Part shown: positions 7,477 through 18,000 of the stretch, one piece after another
Position numbering within the stretch: the stretch's first letter is position 1
Layout: each line of letters opens with the position of its first letter
Source: a virus
DNA: 20,645 bases
IMG/VR virus record: IMGVR_UViG_3300020416_000076
Location: 1 to 20,645 of that record
Strand: one strand, 5' to 3'
Program-made: the position numbers and the translations under genes
Notes under the pieces: generated by a model
What the model saw: only the letters and a program-made list of their open reading frames with translations
What the model was told of the DNA's origin: nothing
The model's database searches: none

Positions 7477-7897
7477 TGGTGTGACTTTCAAACATGTTCC
7501 TCAAGAGGAACTAAAGTTTGTTTATAGTAATATAGAGCCAGATTTAGTAAGGGTAACTCAAAAAGCGACAGCGGATTGGATTCCTGCTGATATATACGCA
7601 GCCGTAAGAAGTGGTAATACACATCTTTACGTAGCATTTAAAGATAATTATTATGCTGGCTTTGTTGTAGTATCGATTTTAAGAGATGCTGTAGGAGAAA
7701 AAACATTACATATTTGGGTAGGGTACAGCCGACCTAAATATAATATAATAGGTGCAGGTGTGGAGTTTTTAGAGTATCTAATACAAAATACCGACATAGT
7801 AGGAATGGAATTTCATTCCGACCGCCCTGGATGGAACAGAGTGGCTAACAAGCATGGATTTAAAGCAGTAACAACAGTTTATAAAAAAGGTAGGTAA
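7445..7897 (+). CDS. GNAT-like N-acetyltransferase
   Basis: Starting at ATG 7445, this gives 150 residues. The pattern fits a GNAT fold. There is an N-terminal helix region (VPQEELKFVYSNIEPDLVRV) and the central strands HLYVAFKDNYYAGFVVVSIL. The strand TLHIWVGYSRP leads to YNIIGAGVEFLEYLI, which takes the place of motif A (usually R/Q-x-x-G-x-G/A). A C-terminal SDRPGWNRVANKHGF resembles the motif B end. The motif A arginine or glutamine is not in its usual place, so acetyl-CoA binding may be altered. Similar small acetyltransferases occur among structural genes of other podoviruses, but their target is unknown. The gene starts inside the end of the connector gene and stops two bases before the next start, so it is expressed with the neck and internal proteins. 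It could also be a degenerate GNAT with a structural role. Confidence 0.68.
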   Translation: MDDTEKSWTTDGVTFKHVPQEELKFVYSNIEPDLVRVTQKATADWIPADIYAAVRSGNTHLYVAFKDNYYAGFVVVSILRDAVGEKTLHIWVGYSRPKYNIIGAGVEFLEYLIQNTDIVGMEFHSDRPGWNRVANKHGFKAVTTVYKKGR

Positions 7898-7899
7898 AA

Positions 7900-8601
7900 A
7901 TGGTAAGTGGACCAAAAGCATCAGAATATGCACCGGGGCCAGATGAAAAGAGACTGGCCGCAGAAGGTAAAAATGATCTAGATTTTTTTCAAAATTCTGG
8001 TATGCAAGATTTGTTAGTTAGACAAATACAAGAGGTTAGTAAAACTAACCGTGCTTCTACAGTAAGAGGTTTTAGAAGCGCTGATATAGCACAAACTTTA
8101 CAAAACGATATTAATCTGCAGTTAGCGAGAAGCTTTGCAGATACTACAATGCAAACTATCGTTTCTGCAAAAGAAACAATTAAAGCAAACTCAGATGCTT
8201 TAAATGCGGGAATACAAGAAAAACAAACCGCATTAGCTAATGCTTATGGTTTTTCTGGAAATGCTACTAATGCACTTACTACAGCGGCAAAAATTGATAA
8301 TCTGGGAACTTTGTCAGATGCTAAGGCAATACAGTCAGAACGTTTAGCTAGAAATAAGATGGTGTTTGAAGGGGCAAAAGCTGCTGGGACATTTGGAATA
8401 AGTATGCTTGGAAAACGTAATGCAGCTAGAGCTATAACAGGTGACGACACTTTAGGATTTGGTAATTATAATTTTACTCCTGGTCAGGGTGGAGGAATTA
8501 ATGTAAGCAAAGGGAGTCTTTTTGGTCCTACAACGTTTTTTGGTGAAAAAGACGGGACAAGAGGCTTTGGTTCTTACGCCGACAGGATAAGGTTTGGGTA
8601 G
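7900..8601 (+). CDS. Probable virion-internal protein, unknown family
   Basis: A 233-residue protein that I do not recognise as a named family. Residues about 25-175 are Ala/Gln/Asn-rich and predicted helical (QDLLVRQIQEVSKTNRAS; QNDINLQLARSFADTTMQ). The last 50 residues are Gly/Phe/Asn-rich and probably extended (FGNYNFTPGQGGG; GTRGFGSYADRIRFG). There is no signal peptide and no clear membrane segment. The start follows the GNAT stop by two bases; the Shine-Dalgarno is weak (AGGTAGG). Position between the neck genes and two larger helical proteins suggests an internal virion or ejection-complex component, comparable in place to T7 gp14-gp16. That role is inferred from order only. Confidence 0.8.
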   Translation: MVSGPKASEYAPGPDEKRLAAEGKNDLDFFQNSGMQDLLVRQIQEVSKTNRASTVRGFRSADIAQTLQNDINLQLARSFADTTMQTIVSAKETIKANSDALNAGIQEKQTALANAYGFSGNATNALTTAAKIDNLGTLSDAKAIQSERLARNKMVFEGAKAAGTFGISMLGKRNAARAITGDDTLGFGNYNFTPGQGGGINVSKGSLFGPTTFFGEKDGTRGFGSYADRIRFG

Positions 8602-8610
8602 AGTTTAATT

Positions 8611-9450
8611 ATGGATGCTTGGACTGAAATAGGTAAAACAATGGGTGTTTTAATGCAGAACCCATATAATATTCCTTTTGATTTTAGTGGAATGAGTATT
8701 CAACTTAATAATACACAGTTTCGAAAAGACCTAGAAGAAGCGACCTTAACAAAAAATATTGCAGCGGCTCAACAAACAACAATGTTGGACCCTATTGCAC
8801 AATCACAACAGGTTTCGTCTCCAGCAATAGTAGACACTGGTTTAGCTAGAACTCCCGAAGGACAAATGATAGATCCCGAAACAAATAACCCTACGCCACC
8901 CCCTAATTTTGGTAATGTAGATTATTCTCCGAGAGCTGCTGGAGAGTTAGCGGAGGTTACAGACCCTGCTCAAACATTCGCTGATATAGCTAAAAGGCAA
9001 GGTGAGTTTAAAAGAGCTAATATTAGACCGTTTGAGGAAGCTTTGATTAAACAGATAAGAGAAGGAGAAGATGAGCTTGTAGCTCAAGCCCCTTTAGATG
9101 TAGCTAGGCAAGCTACTAAAGTAGAAGGTATAGCTAGGCGTAATGTTAGTAGATATGGTTTTCAAGAAACGGGAGCTACTCGACAAGCTAGAAATACAGC
9201 ACAATCGCTTGCAAGAACAGTAGCGGTTACTGATGCAGTTAATAATGCAAGACTAGACCAAGATTCTAGTAATAAACAATTATTAAATGTTTTAGTAAAC
9301 GCTGGTAGCAGCGTACAACAAATGGGATTAGGTGCATTAGGGAGTGCTGCATCAATGCAAGGGTCAAGAGATAATGCTTTCAGGCAAGCCCAAGCTAGCT
9401 CAAAAGCACAAAAATATGGCTTCATAGGAAGTCTATTTAGTATGATATAG
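8611..9450 (+). CDS. Probable internal virion protein with helical Ala-rich C-terminal half
   Basis: 279 residues. The N-terminal part is mixed, with a Pro-rich linker (NNPTPPPNFGNVDYSP, about residue 93). The C-terminal half is helical with the pattern RNVSRYGFQETGATRQAR, then LARTVAVTDAVNNARLD and NKQLLNVLVNAGSSVQQMG. This arrangement ('RYG' turn, then 'A-AVNNAR', then a hydrophobic Gly/Ala helix) recalls internal virion proteins of other podoviruses, although I cannot assign a named family. The hydrophobic stretch near residues 228-250 (VLVNAGSSVQQMGLGALGSA) could insert in a membrane during ejection, but is weakly hydrophobic. The start lies nine bases after the previous stop with only a weak Shine-Dalgarno. 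No catalytic motif is visible. Confidence 0.8.
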   Translation: MDAWTEIGKTMGVLMQNPYNIPFDFSGMSIQLNNTQFRKDLEEATLTKNIAAAQQTTMLDPIAQSQQVSSPAIVDTGLARTPEGQMIDPETNNPTPPPNFGNVDYSPRAAGELAEVTDPAQTFADIAKRQGEFKRANIRPFEEALIKQIREGEDELVAQAPLDVARQATKVEGIARRNVSRYGFQETGATRQARNTAQSLARTVAVTDAVNNARLDQDSSNKQLLNVLVNAGSSVQQMGLGALGSAASMQGSRDNAFRQAQASSKAQKYGFIGSLFSMI

Positions 9451-9452
9451 AT

Positions 9453-12035
9453 ATGGCTAAGACTTTTTTTGATATATATGATCAGGCGGTGTACAACACT
9501 ACTCGCCAAGCGCAGCAGGCTCTTACCCTGTCTCAAGGTTTATACAAACAAAATGTAGGCTACTATGCTGGTAATCATGAGAAATTACACAATACTTTGA
9601 TAAGTGAGGATCCATCTAATTCGTTTGCAACTGAGAACCCAAACGATAATCCTCTAATAATGAGCTTTTCCGAAGTTTTAAAAAGAACCCAACCAGAGTT
9701 TGCTAACTCAGGAGCAACCTTTCCAGAACTAGTGAATAGTGATGTAGGTAAAAAAATTCTTGCAGATACTGGTCTTATACAAGCTATTACAAACAATAGA
9801 ACCTTTTTAAAAAGTCTTACACCTACAGACCAAAGACTTAATGGCGAAATTTTGTATGCTGTAGAACTCGCAGAGGTAGATGCTCAAGAAGGGGGTGGGC
9901 TAGGAGTTAACTACAACTCTCTTTCTAGATCTTATGGAAAAGAGAATGAGGAAGAACCAGGGCAACTTTTAATAACAGAAAAACAATTAGGCCAGGCCTT
10001 TGAAGACCACCAAGCGAACACCTATATAGAAAACGCACGTCTTAATGGTGGTGGTTCTACAATGATGAAATCCAATACTTTTCAATTCTTTAAAGGGCAA
10101 AACATAGCAGAAGAAATAACCCTACAAGATGGTCAAGATATACATGGAACAAATATAGGTAAACAAGCAGAAGATGAGAAGGGTAATATTCAAACTTACT
10201 CTAGAGATCTGGCAGAGTCCCAAAAATTTATAAGTGAGTTAGCAGAAACTCTTAATCAACCAAAAGAAACTTTAGCTGGGCTAACTGGTGAAGAGTTAAT
10301 TAATTTAGATGATGAAAGTATTCAAAATTATGTTCGTTCTAATGTAGCAGAAGTTAACCCTATAACACAAATAGTTAGAGGACCGGTTACAGGAGAAAAA
10401 ACTACAGGTGGGTTGGAACGTGATTTAATACGTGCTAGAAATAGGTTAGTAGGTTTACAAAGGCGAAAATTAAAACTTGAGAGAAGGTTAGACAATTTTT
10501 CTAAAGATAATGCGGATGGCAGAAGGGATAGATTAATACGAAATACAGAAAAAGAAATAGAAAAAGTTAATAGAGATATAGCTAATTTTGATGAAAGAGT
10601 CTTAGAACCAACTACTGATGTCCTTACTAGACGTATGGAAAGACAGAAAGCTAGCACAGAAAGAAAACTAGAAACTGATCCAAAACTAAGACGTCTTAGG
10701 GAGAATTTACGAGATTTAGAAGACTCTTTACAAGTATATTCTGGTAATAAACAAAGTAATCTTTATAAAGCTGCCGAAAAGTCATATAACGCAACTATAG
10801 ATAGTATCGAAGAAAGAGAGAAAAAACTTTCAGTATCACCTCTTGAAAAAACGGTTTCTTTAAGACAATTCAATAGCATGATAGATTCTTTTAATGCAGA
10901 ACAACCTATTAAAAATGTTCCTCCTGCTCAGTTCCTTGTGCGTAAATTAAGTTCTGGTGTACTTAAAGATGACCAAGGAAATTCTATATCCATACCTATG
11001 AATACTGAAACAAAAATTAAATTAGAAGATTATGTAGCAAAAAACTTTGACCCAAAAACTGAAAAAATAGCATTACTTACTGAACCAGAAGCTGCCAAAC
11101 ATGGTGTAAGAACAACAACTACTCGAAATGGAACTTTTGTTGCGGATGGCTCACGAAAAAATCAAAGAGACGCCGGCGGAGAAGCTATGATAAAAGGATT
11201 CATGGTACTTCAATCTTTATCACAGGATAAACAACTAACTGGGGCACAACTAATTGATTTTATGGAGTCATTAAAAAACGGCTACATGCTAGATACTAAG
11301 GCATACCAAGCTGCCTTAAACGCACAAAAATCAATGGGTACATCTAACTATAATCTTTTGAAAAACCAATACAAAGGCTTCAATGCCATGTTTGAAAGAG
11401 GAGACAAGGCTGGTTCGGGTGAGAAGGCTAGGGGTGTTCTTGCACTTCTCGGGCCCAATAGCGATGAAGATGCAATTGAAGACGCATTGGTAGGTGGTAT
11501 AAACGCATTAAGCGAGGCAAAAGGAACACTTGGATATAAAAACAAATTAAAAGACATAAACGGCAACCAATATAATTTTTATGCAGTTGGTAAAAACGGC
11601 TTTAACGAATTAGAAGACCAAGTATTCGAGAAGAGTATATATTGGGCAGCTCAAAATAGCACTAGCATGGGTGAATCGCTTAGGAATGCACTTGGACTTA
11701 TTAGAAGCCTTGGCTCAGGAGTGGATCCTTTTCGAAAAGGCTTAGGTGGATTAGATTTAGTAGCTGTTTATGGTGAGGACGGTAGAGCTGATCGGTTTGA
11801 CAATCCCATTGAAGGTATGGCAACAAAAGAGGCTCAAAGGGTAAATCCGACTGGTTACATTTTAGTAGACTCTAATACCGGGCAAGATATTAGTGGGCCT
11901 ATTAATTATGAAGATTGGAAAGACTTAAGTAGCAAGTTAGCTGGCAGAATATCTGGGTTTAAAGCAGATACATTTATGCAAACGTTAAAAGACAAAGCTA
12001 CAGACGACTTAGAGGTTAGATTCAGACCCCGATAA
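9453..12035 (+). CDS. Large coiled-coil virion protein, unknown function
   Basis: 860 residues, no named family recognised. The start ATG follows the previous stop by two bases. The N-terminus (FFDIYDQAVYNTTRQAQQAL) is helical. Residues about 320-435 form a strongly charged coiled coil (GLERDLIRARNRLVGLQRRK; RLIRNTEKEIEKVNRDIANF; KLRRLRENLRDLEDSLQVY). The remaining parts are mixed, with a helical region near residues 580-650 (YMLDTKAYQAALNAQKSMG) and a C-terminal globular-looking part (SLRNALGLIRSLGSGVDPF). I saw no lysozyme, transglycosylase or protease signature, although these domains are common in large ejection proteins. Between the smaller internal-type proteins and the giant gene, it is most simply read as a component of the ejected internal core. 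It uses AGA and TTA codons like its neighbours and shows no sign of truncation. Confidence 0.82.
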   Translation: MAKTFFDIYDQAVYNTTRQAQQALTLSQGLYKQNVGYYAGNHEKLHNTLISEDPSNSFATENPNDNPLIMSFSEVLKRTQPEFANSGATFPELVNSDVGKKILADTGLIQAITNNRTFLKSLTPTDQRLNGEILYAVELAEVDAQEGGGLGVNYNSLSRSYGKENEEEPGQLLITEKQLGQAFEDHQANTYIENARLNGGGSTMMKSNTFQFFKGQNIAEEITLQDGQDIHGTNIGKQAEDEKGNIQTYSRDLAESQKFISELAETLNQPKETLAGLTGEELINLDDESIQNYVRSNVAEVNPITQIVRGPVTGEKTTGGLERDLIRARNRLVGLQRRKLKLERRLDNFSKDNADGRRDRLIRNTEKEIEKVNRDIANFDERVLEPTTDVLTRRMERQKASTERKLETDPKLRRLRENLRDLEDSLQVYSGNKQSNLYKAAEKSYNATIDSIEEREKKLSVSPLEKTVSLRQFNSMIDSFNAEQPIKNVPPAQFLVRKLSSGVLKDDQGNSISIPMNTETKIKLEDYVAKNFDPKTEKIALLTEPEAAKHGVRTTTTRNGTFVADGSRKNQRDAGGEAMIKGFMVLQSLSQDKQLTGAQLIDFMESLKNGYMLDTKAYQAALNAQKSMGTSNYNLLKNQYKGFNAMFERGDKAGSGEKARGVLALLGPNSDEDAIEDALVGGINALSEAKGTLGYKNKLKDINGNQYNFYAVGKNGFNELEDQVFEKSIYWAAQNSTSMGESLRNALGLIRSLGSGVDPFRKGLGGLDLVAVYGEDGRADRFDNPIEGMATKEAQRVNPTGYILVDSNTGQDISGPINYEDWKDLSSKLAGRISGFKADTFMQTLKDKATDDLEVRFRPR

Positions 12036-12038
12036 TGT

Positions 12039-15000
12039 ATGTCAGAAAAAATACGCCAAATTTTACTTGCCGAAAGAACGGATCTTGCTAGAGACGCACG
12101 AAGAAGGGAACGAGAACTACCAGACATTTTAGTAAGGGAAGCGCGAGAACCTATTAGTGAGTACAACCCTCCGGAAAGAACTTTTAACTATGGTACAGCA
12201 GAGTATTTTGCCGAAGGGTATCGCGCAGGTTTTGAACAAGTAGCTGGATCTTTTGATGGTATCTCTGCCATTGGTAATTTACTAGTTGGGGATAAAGAAA
12301 GTGCAGAAAAAGATCTTGCTCGAATGGAGATGCATGATAAAAATATTCAAGCAGCTCTTTCCGAACTAGACACCTTTGAAGGTTTCGTAGATGACCCTAC
12401 TTTAGACGGTGCTTTTAAACAAGTAGCTAGAGGAGCTGGACAACTTATATTCCCAGCAGCTTTAACTATAGGAGAAGGTTTAGCCACTGGTTTTACTGCT
12501 ACTGCTGCTAGAACCGCTTTTACACAACCTGGTAGAGCCGCTCTAAAAGATTTATATACTTCTACGGTAAGAAAAGTAGGGGGCATACGCGCGGATAGAG
12601 ATTTCATACCAGATACAGACATGGCTATGGGCGCTTTTTCTGGGCAAGGTTGGCAGAAAGCTGCTAAAACACCTAACGCATTTGAAGAGATGTGGTTTAA
12701 AACTCTACAAAACAAAGGTGTTGAAAATTTAACACCGGAAGAAAAAGTAGTTATGGATGTTACTCGTAAGTATTTACGAGAAGCAAAAATTGGTGGAGCC
12801 ATAGGTGCTTTTGCTGCTGCAGAAACTATGATTGCTCCTGAAATTTTAAGGGAGTACCAAGAAGCTGGTTTAGAGTTAGGACCAACAGAGGCTCTAATGG
12901 CAACTTTAAGTGGAGTTCCAGCTGCTGCTCTAGATGTACTAGCAGAGTCAGTTTTCTTTGGTGCTATGTTTAAAATGGCCACACAGTCTACTCGACTTAA
13001 TAAAGCCAAACTAAGATTACAAAGAGGCGATAAATTAAATGAGTCGGATATGCAGGCTTTGGCTATAGACCAAAAAGCCCGTATTGAAGGCGTGGATAGT
13101 TTAGACAGAATAGAAAAAGAATTTTTAAAAAGATACGAAAAGAGAAGTGCTTTAACTCTAATGGGGGATGTAGCTAAAATGTCTCTTGCTAGTACTGCAG
13201 CAGAAAGTGCTACAGAGGGTTTACAGGAAGAAATAATAATGAGTCAAAGAACTCTAGTTGACCCTTCTTTTGATAACCAAAGCCAAGAAGCTAATTTAAG
13301 AAGAATGCAAGCCTATTTTGATGGCGGTGTAGGAGGGGGTGGACGTGGTCTTATTGGTGGAACAAGTGCTGCTATATTTAGACAATCTAGGGAATTTCTT
13401 TCTCAAGTACGAGAAGATAAAGAGTGGGCAAAAATACAAGCTGAAAAATATGCAGATTTAGAGGAGCTTGGCGGATTGCCAGAAACCAGAGAAGATATCC
13501 AAGCACAGTTAAATGCTATGGTTGACCCCGACTACGAAAGAGAGGCGGTGTGGCTTACCACAGAAGCGTTAGCTGCTAATGATTTAACATATCGTTTCTC
13601 TACTCCGGAGGCATCTCCAACACTTAGAGAAAGGTTAAGGCAGCCCACTGCAGAAGAAATAAATGCAGCCATAAGCGAACGTCCAACCGATCCTTTAATA
13701 ACTGGGGCTGCTCGTTTAAGTGCTAAAAAATTTAGAGAGTTTTTAAATGAGGCTTTTGCTACAAAGGGCAGAAAAGAACAAGATATTCCTAAACTAGGTA
13801 TATCAATAGACCCTGACGGATTTGGTATTTTAATAACGCCTAACCCAAAACTAAGGGAGTTTTACCAAAGTCAAAGAGCAGATGGTGCAAACATTAGAAA
13901 TGTGTTGGCACAAATTTTACAGTTTGAGCCAGAAGTAGAACCTGAAGACGGTGAAGTACAAGCTGAAACAGATGTTGTAGCTACAGACGAAGCTGGTTTA
14001 AGTGGACAACAGCAAGTAGTGCAATTAACAGAGGACGATAAGGTCGTCTGGGAACAAACAACAAGCACTAGTAATTTACGTAAAGTAGTTAAAAAAGCCG
14101 AACAACAATATAAGGGCCCAGAAAAAATTAAAAACGCACCTACAAAAGGTCCACAACCTGAACAACTAACTCTTCCTGGTATGGGAGAGGGGTACACAAT
14201 TCAGTACCCAATGTCAGAGCAAAATATTGAAGACCAATTAAATGCATTAGACAGTTATGAACAACAACTTTTAAGTGGTATAGAACAAGCAATTATAGAT
14301 GATGACTTGCCTAAAATGCGCGAGTTAAAAGCTAATCTTGAAGGTACTAAAAAAACTCGAAAAAATTTAAAGATTGTTATCAAGAGCCCAGAAGAAGTAG
14401 CTGATGAACGTTTAGCAGCTAATAAAAAAGATGATAAAGAAATTATTACTAGAAATATGGTTTTGGATGGCGGGCTTGACGAAGATGAGGTCAACAATAC
14501 TCTTAAGTCTACTACAGAGCAATATGGTACTAGCATAATAGGACCCTTGGCTAAAGATCAAGATGCTGATTTAGCTTATGAAACCTCTAACCTTTTGGGT
14601 ATGGGTAGAAGTGATAATGAGATAGTTCAAGGTAAAAAAGGAGCATATGCTTTTTCAACATTACCCCTAGAAAAATTTAAACTTTTAGATAGAAAAGCAC
14701 AAGATAAAGTAAGGCTTCAAAGAGCTGAGGCGATGTTTGCAACCGTAAGAGCACAATTACTAATTGACGATGTATTTCTGCATACAGAAGACTCCGATAG
14801 GGTTGCAGACTTTAATGAACAACTTACAGTTCTTAATCAAGGGATAGATAAAACTGAAAAAGAATTTACTAATTTACAAGATTCTGAAACTGCAAAAGCC
14901 TTACAAAGAACAAACGCTTTAGCACTCGAGGTTTTTCTGAAAGATCCCAAGAATAGTAAATTTAGTCGAAATAAACTAACAGAACAATATTCAAAATTAG

Positions 15001-18000
15001 ACGGATCGGCAAAACGTAAATTAATAATAGATAGTTGGAAGAAAAACGTAGATAGACCGGTAGAATCTTTAGAGCTGTATTTACAAGCGATTAGTAACAA
15101 AAAGAAACATATAAAAAAATTAACACTTCAAAGGGAACAGTTAATACAGCTTCGTGATGAGTTTTTACGTGAAGCGCCTACAACAGACCAAAGTAGTTTT
15201 AGTACTGCTAAAAATGCTAGGTTTAGAAAAACTAGAACTTTTATAGAAGAGAAACTTTTAGGCACAATCCCTGAAGATAAGAGAACACAGGTGTTAGGTA
15301 AAGATAGTGACCCTGTAGCATTTATGGAACTTTTGGAAGAAGTATACAGCGATATTGAAGACCATATGCTTTTAGAACCCTCTGGGGCTGTAGTATCAGA
15401 TGCTACTAAAGATAGTATAAGAGAATTAATAAGAAAAAACGAAGCCATACTAGCACAGCGTGATTTAGATATCATAATAAATAGGCAAAATAAAGCTAGA
15501 GAAACACGTAGTAAATTACGTCGCGAAAACAAAAACAATATTGTTAACCCTGGTGCTGTAGAGGGGAGAATAGCCAAAGAGAATTTAGTTGAGAGGGCTG
15601 ATAATTTTTTTGATGACAGCATTCTTTCTAGAAGAAGATTAGAAGCCTTAGAAATGGTAGCTGAAAACTATGTGCTTGGAGAGCAGGGAGTTGCTTTAAG
15701 TGACTTAGGGTATAGGCAGGGGGAATCTATTACCTCTACGTTAGGTGGCATTTTGGAGGATAGTAAATCTGCTTTATATGACCCAGAGGTTTACAGGGCC
15801 AATGGTACTATTTTAGAAGTTTTAAAAGAGACACAAGAGGCCGACCCAAATTCTATCTATGAGATAGTTGGCTCTTCTGCAGCGGAAGCGCCCGCAAGTG
15901 ACTTTATACTTAACCCTAAAACAACAAGAACAATCGAAGATACAGCCACTCATATAATGATGGCAAAGAAGATTAAAAAAAATGGCGAAGGTTTTGACGC
16001 ACTTCAAATTCCTGCTTATATTGAAGCGGCAAGGAGCGTTGCAAATGTACAAGGGCAAAAAATTGTTGTTTCTTTTGAGGCTTTAGATAGCAAATACGGG
16101 CCGCAAGCTAGAGAAATAAAAGCGTTCCTTAACCAATTAAAAGATATAAACATTTCAGATGATTACCAATCTATAGTTAAAAAAATAACTCCAGAATCTG
16201 AAGTAGGTTTATATGGTGCAAAATATATAGACGGTGTGACTGGCAAACAAATGCCAGCTAGAAAAGCAGTACAAAAAGCAGTTAGTAATGCTAGGCAAAT
16301 TAATAGGGATCTAAGTGAAACAGAACATATAAACAAAAATGAATACACAAATATACCTGGTTCAATGCCTTTAAAATATGGGTGGTTTTACAGAAGTTAT
16401 AATAAGAAAAACGAATCAAGCGATAACGCTCTTGCTATGAATGAAGTGCTCAGTGCCGGAGTCTCTATTATAGAAAGCAGACTAGATTCGATAGAGAGGT
16501 CAACTGCAGATTTTAATTTTAAGTTAGCTACTGGTTTTGGACATTTATTGTCTGATGGTCACCTAATAAGTTTTCAAGATATGGATGGTAAAAACGGAGA
16601 CATTGTATTTAAGTATCGAACTTATGATAAGAAAAAGAAGGAATACACCGCTATACAAGAAATAGTTGTAAAAGATTTTGAACAACGAATAGAGGACAAG
16701 GCTTTACAAGGACACCTTAAACCTACCGCTGTTATTGAGACTCAAACAATAAAAGAAGGAAAAGACGGAGAAGTTGTTGAGGGTGTAAAAACATCAAAAT
16801 ATACAACAAGAGTTCTTGTAGACAAAAAAAGTAGAGTACCTGCTAAATATATAAGGTTTAACCCTACTGTTTTTAAAAAAGCGATTAAACCTGATTATTT
16901 CATGTCAGAGAAACCTTATAGTGCTACCTCTATGAAAGATAGAGATCGAATATTTGAAAATGAATATAGTTTATTTAATTTACCTATTTACTATAACCCT
17001 AAAAACCAAAGAGCTACAGACCAACACCAAAGTGCTCAAGACCTTATGGAAGAGAGCCAGCAAACTCCATTTTATTACACTACAAATGAGTCAGGGCAAG
17101 TTACTATAAAAAAACTTAGAAAAGAAGATTTACATTCTACTATAAGAAACAAAAAGAAAATGCTAGCGAACCCAGATGCTGAGGATGTAGCAGATGTAAA
17201 AATGAGCGAAGTAGAGGGTTTAGTAGAGGGGTTAAATGAATCTGAAAAAGAAGGTGCTTTACTTGGCTATGGGAGTATAGAAGCCGTAGAGGATCGAATT
17301 AAGGCAATATATCTTGATAAGTATAAATTACCAAAGGAATCTTTTGATGATGAAAAGTTTTTACTTGAAAATTTAGATATAAAAAATGATTTAGTTTTAG
17401 AAGAGATTTACACCGGTCTACAGGAAGGTGTTGATTTTGTAGGGTTTGATATAGCTCAAAAGCTAGGTTACAACGTAGTGGGTCTCGCTCCACAAATGAA
17501 ACAATTTGGTAGAAAACAAAAGGCACTAAAAACCGAAAGTTTAGGTTTGATGTCTGTAATTTATGGAGAGGACCCTAATCTTGTACAAGAAGGGCCGCCT
17601 GTTCCGGGATCGGTAGACGTTACTGGAGTACCCGTAAAAGGTTTAGATAGATTAAGACAACAAAGAATTGCAATAAGAAAAGCTATTCAAAAAACAATGT
17701 CTGAACCACCTCCAAAAATACCTGTTACTACAGTAGTGCCTTTTAATAAAAACAAACAAGGGAAAAATATCCTACCTAAAGGGGCGGTAAATGTATTACG
17801 AAACTCTAAAAAACCTAACGAGCATTATGGAAACCCTTTTGTTTTCAGTAAGGAATTATTTGAGAATATAAAGAAAAAAGGCACAAAAGCTATTTTAGTA
17901 AAAAATAGAGCGAGAGCGGTAAATAATTATAGGGATTGGTTAAATGGCAAGATGCCAGAGTTAGAACCGGAAAGACGTCAATGGATACTTGATCAAATAA

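Noticed and set aside
12347-13009. Long minus-strand open frame (220 codons) under the giant gene
   Set aside because: It is the antisense shadow of the Ala-rich part of the giant protein; Ser/Ala/Pro-rich with no ribosome site, and the + strand frame is fully open.
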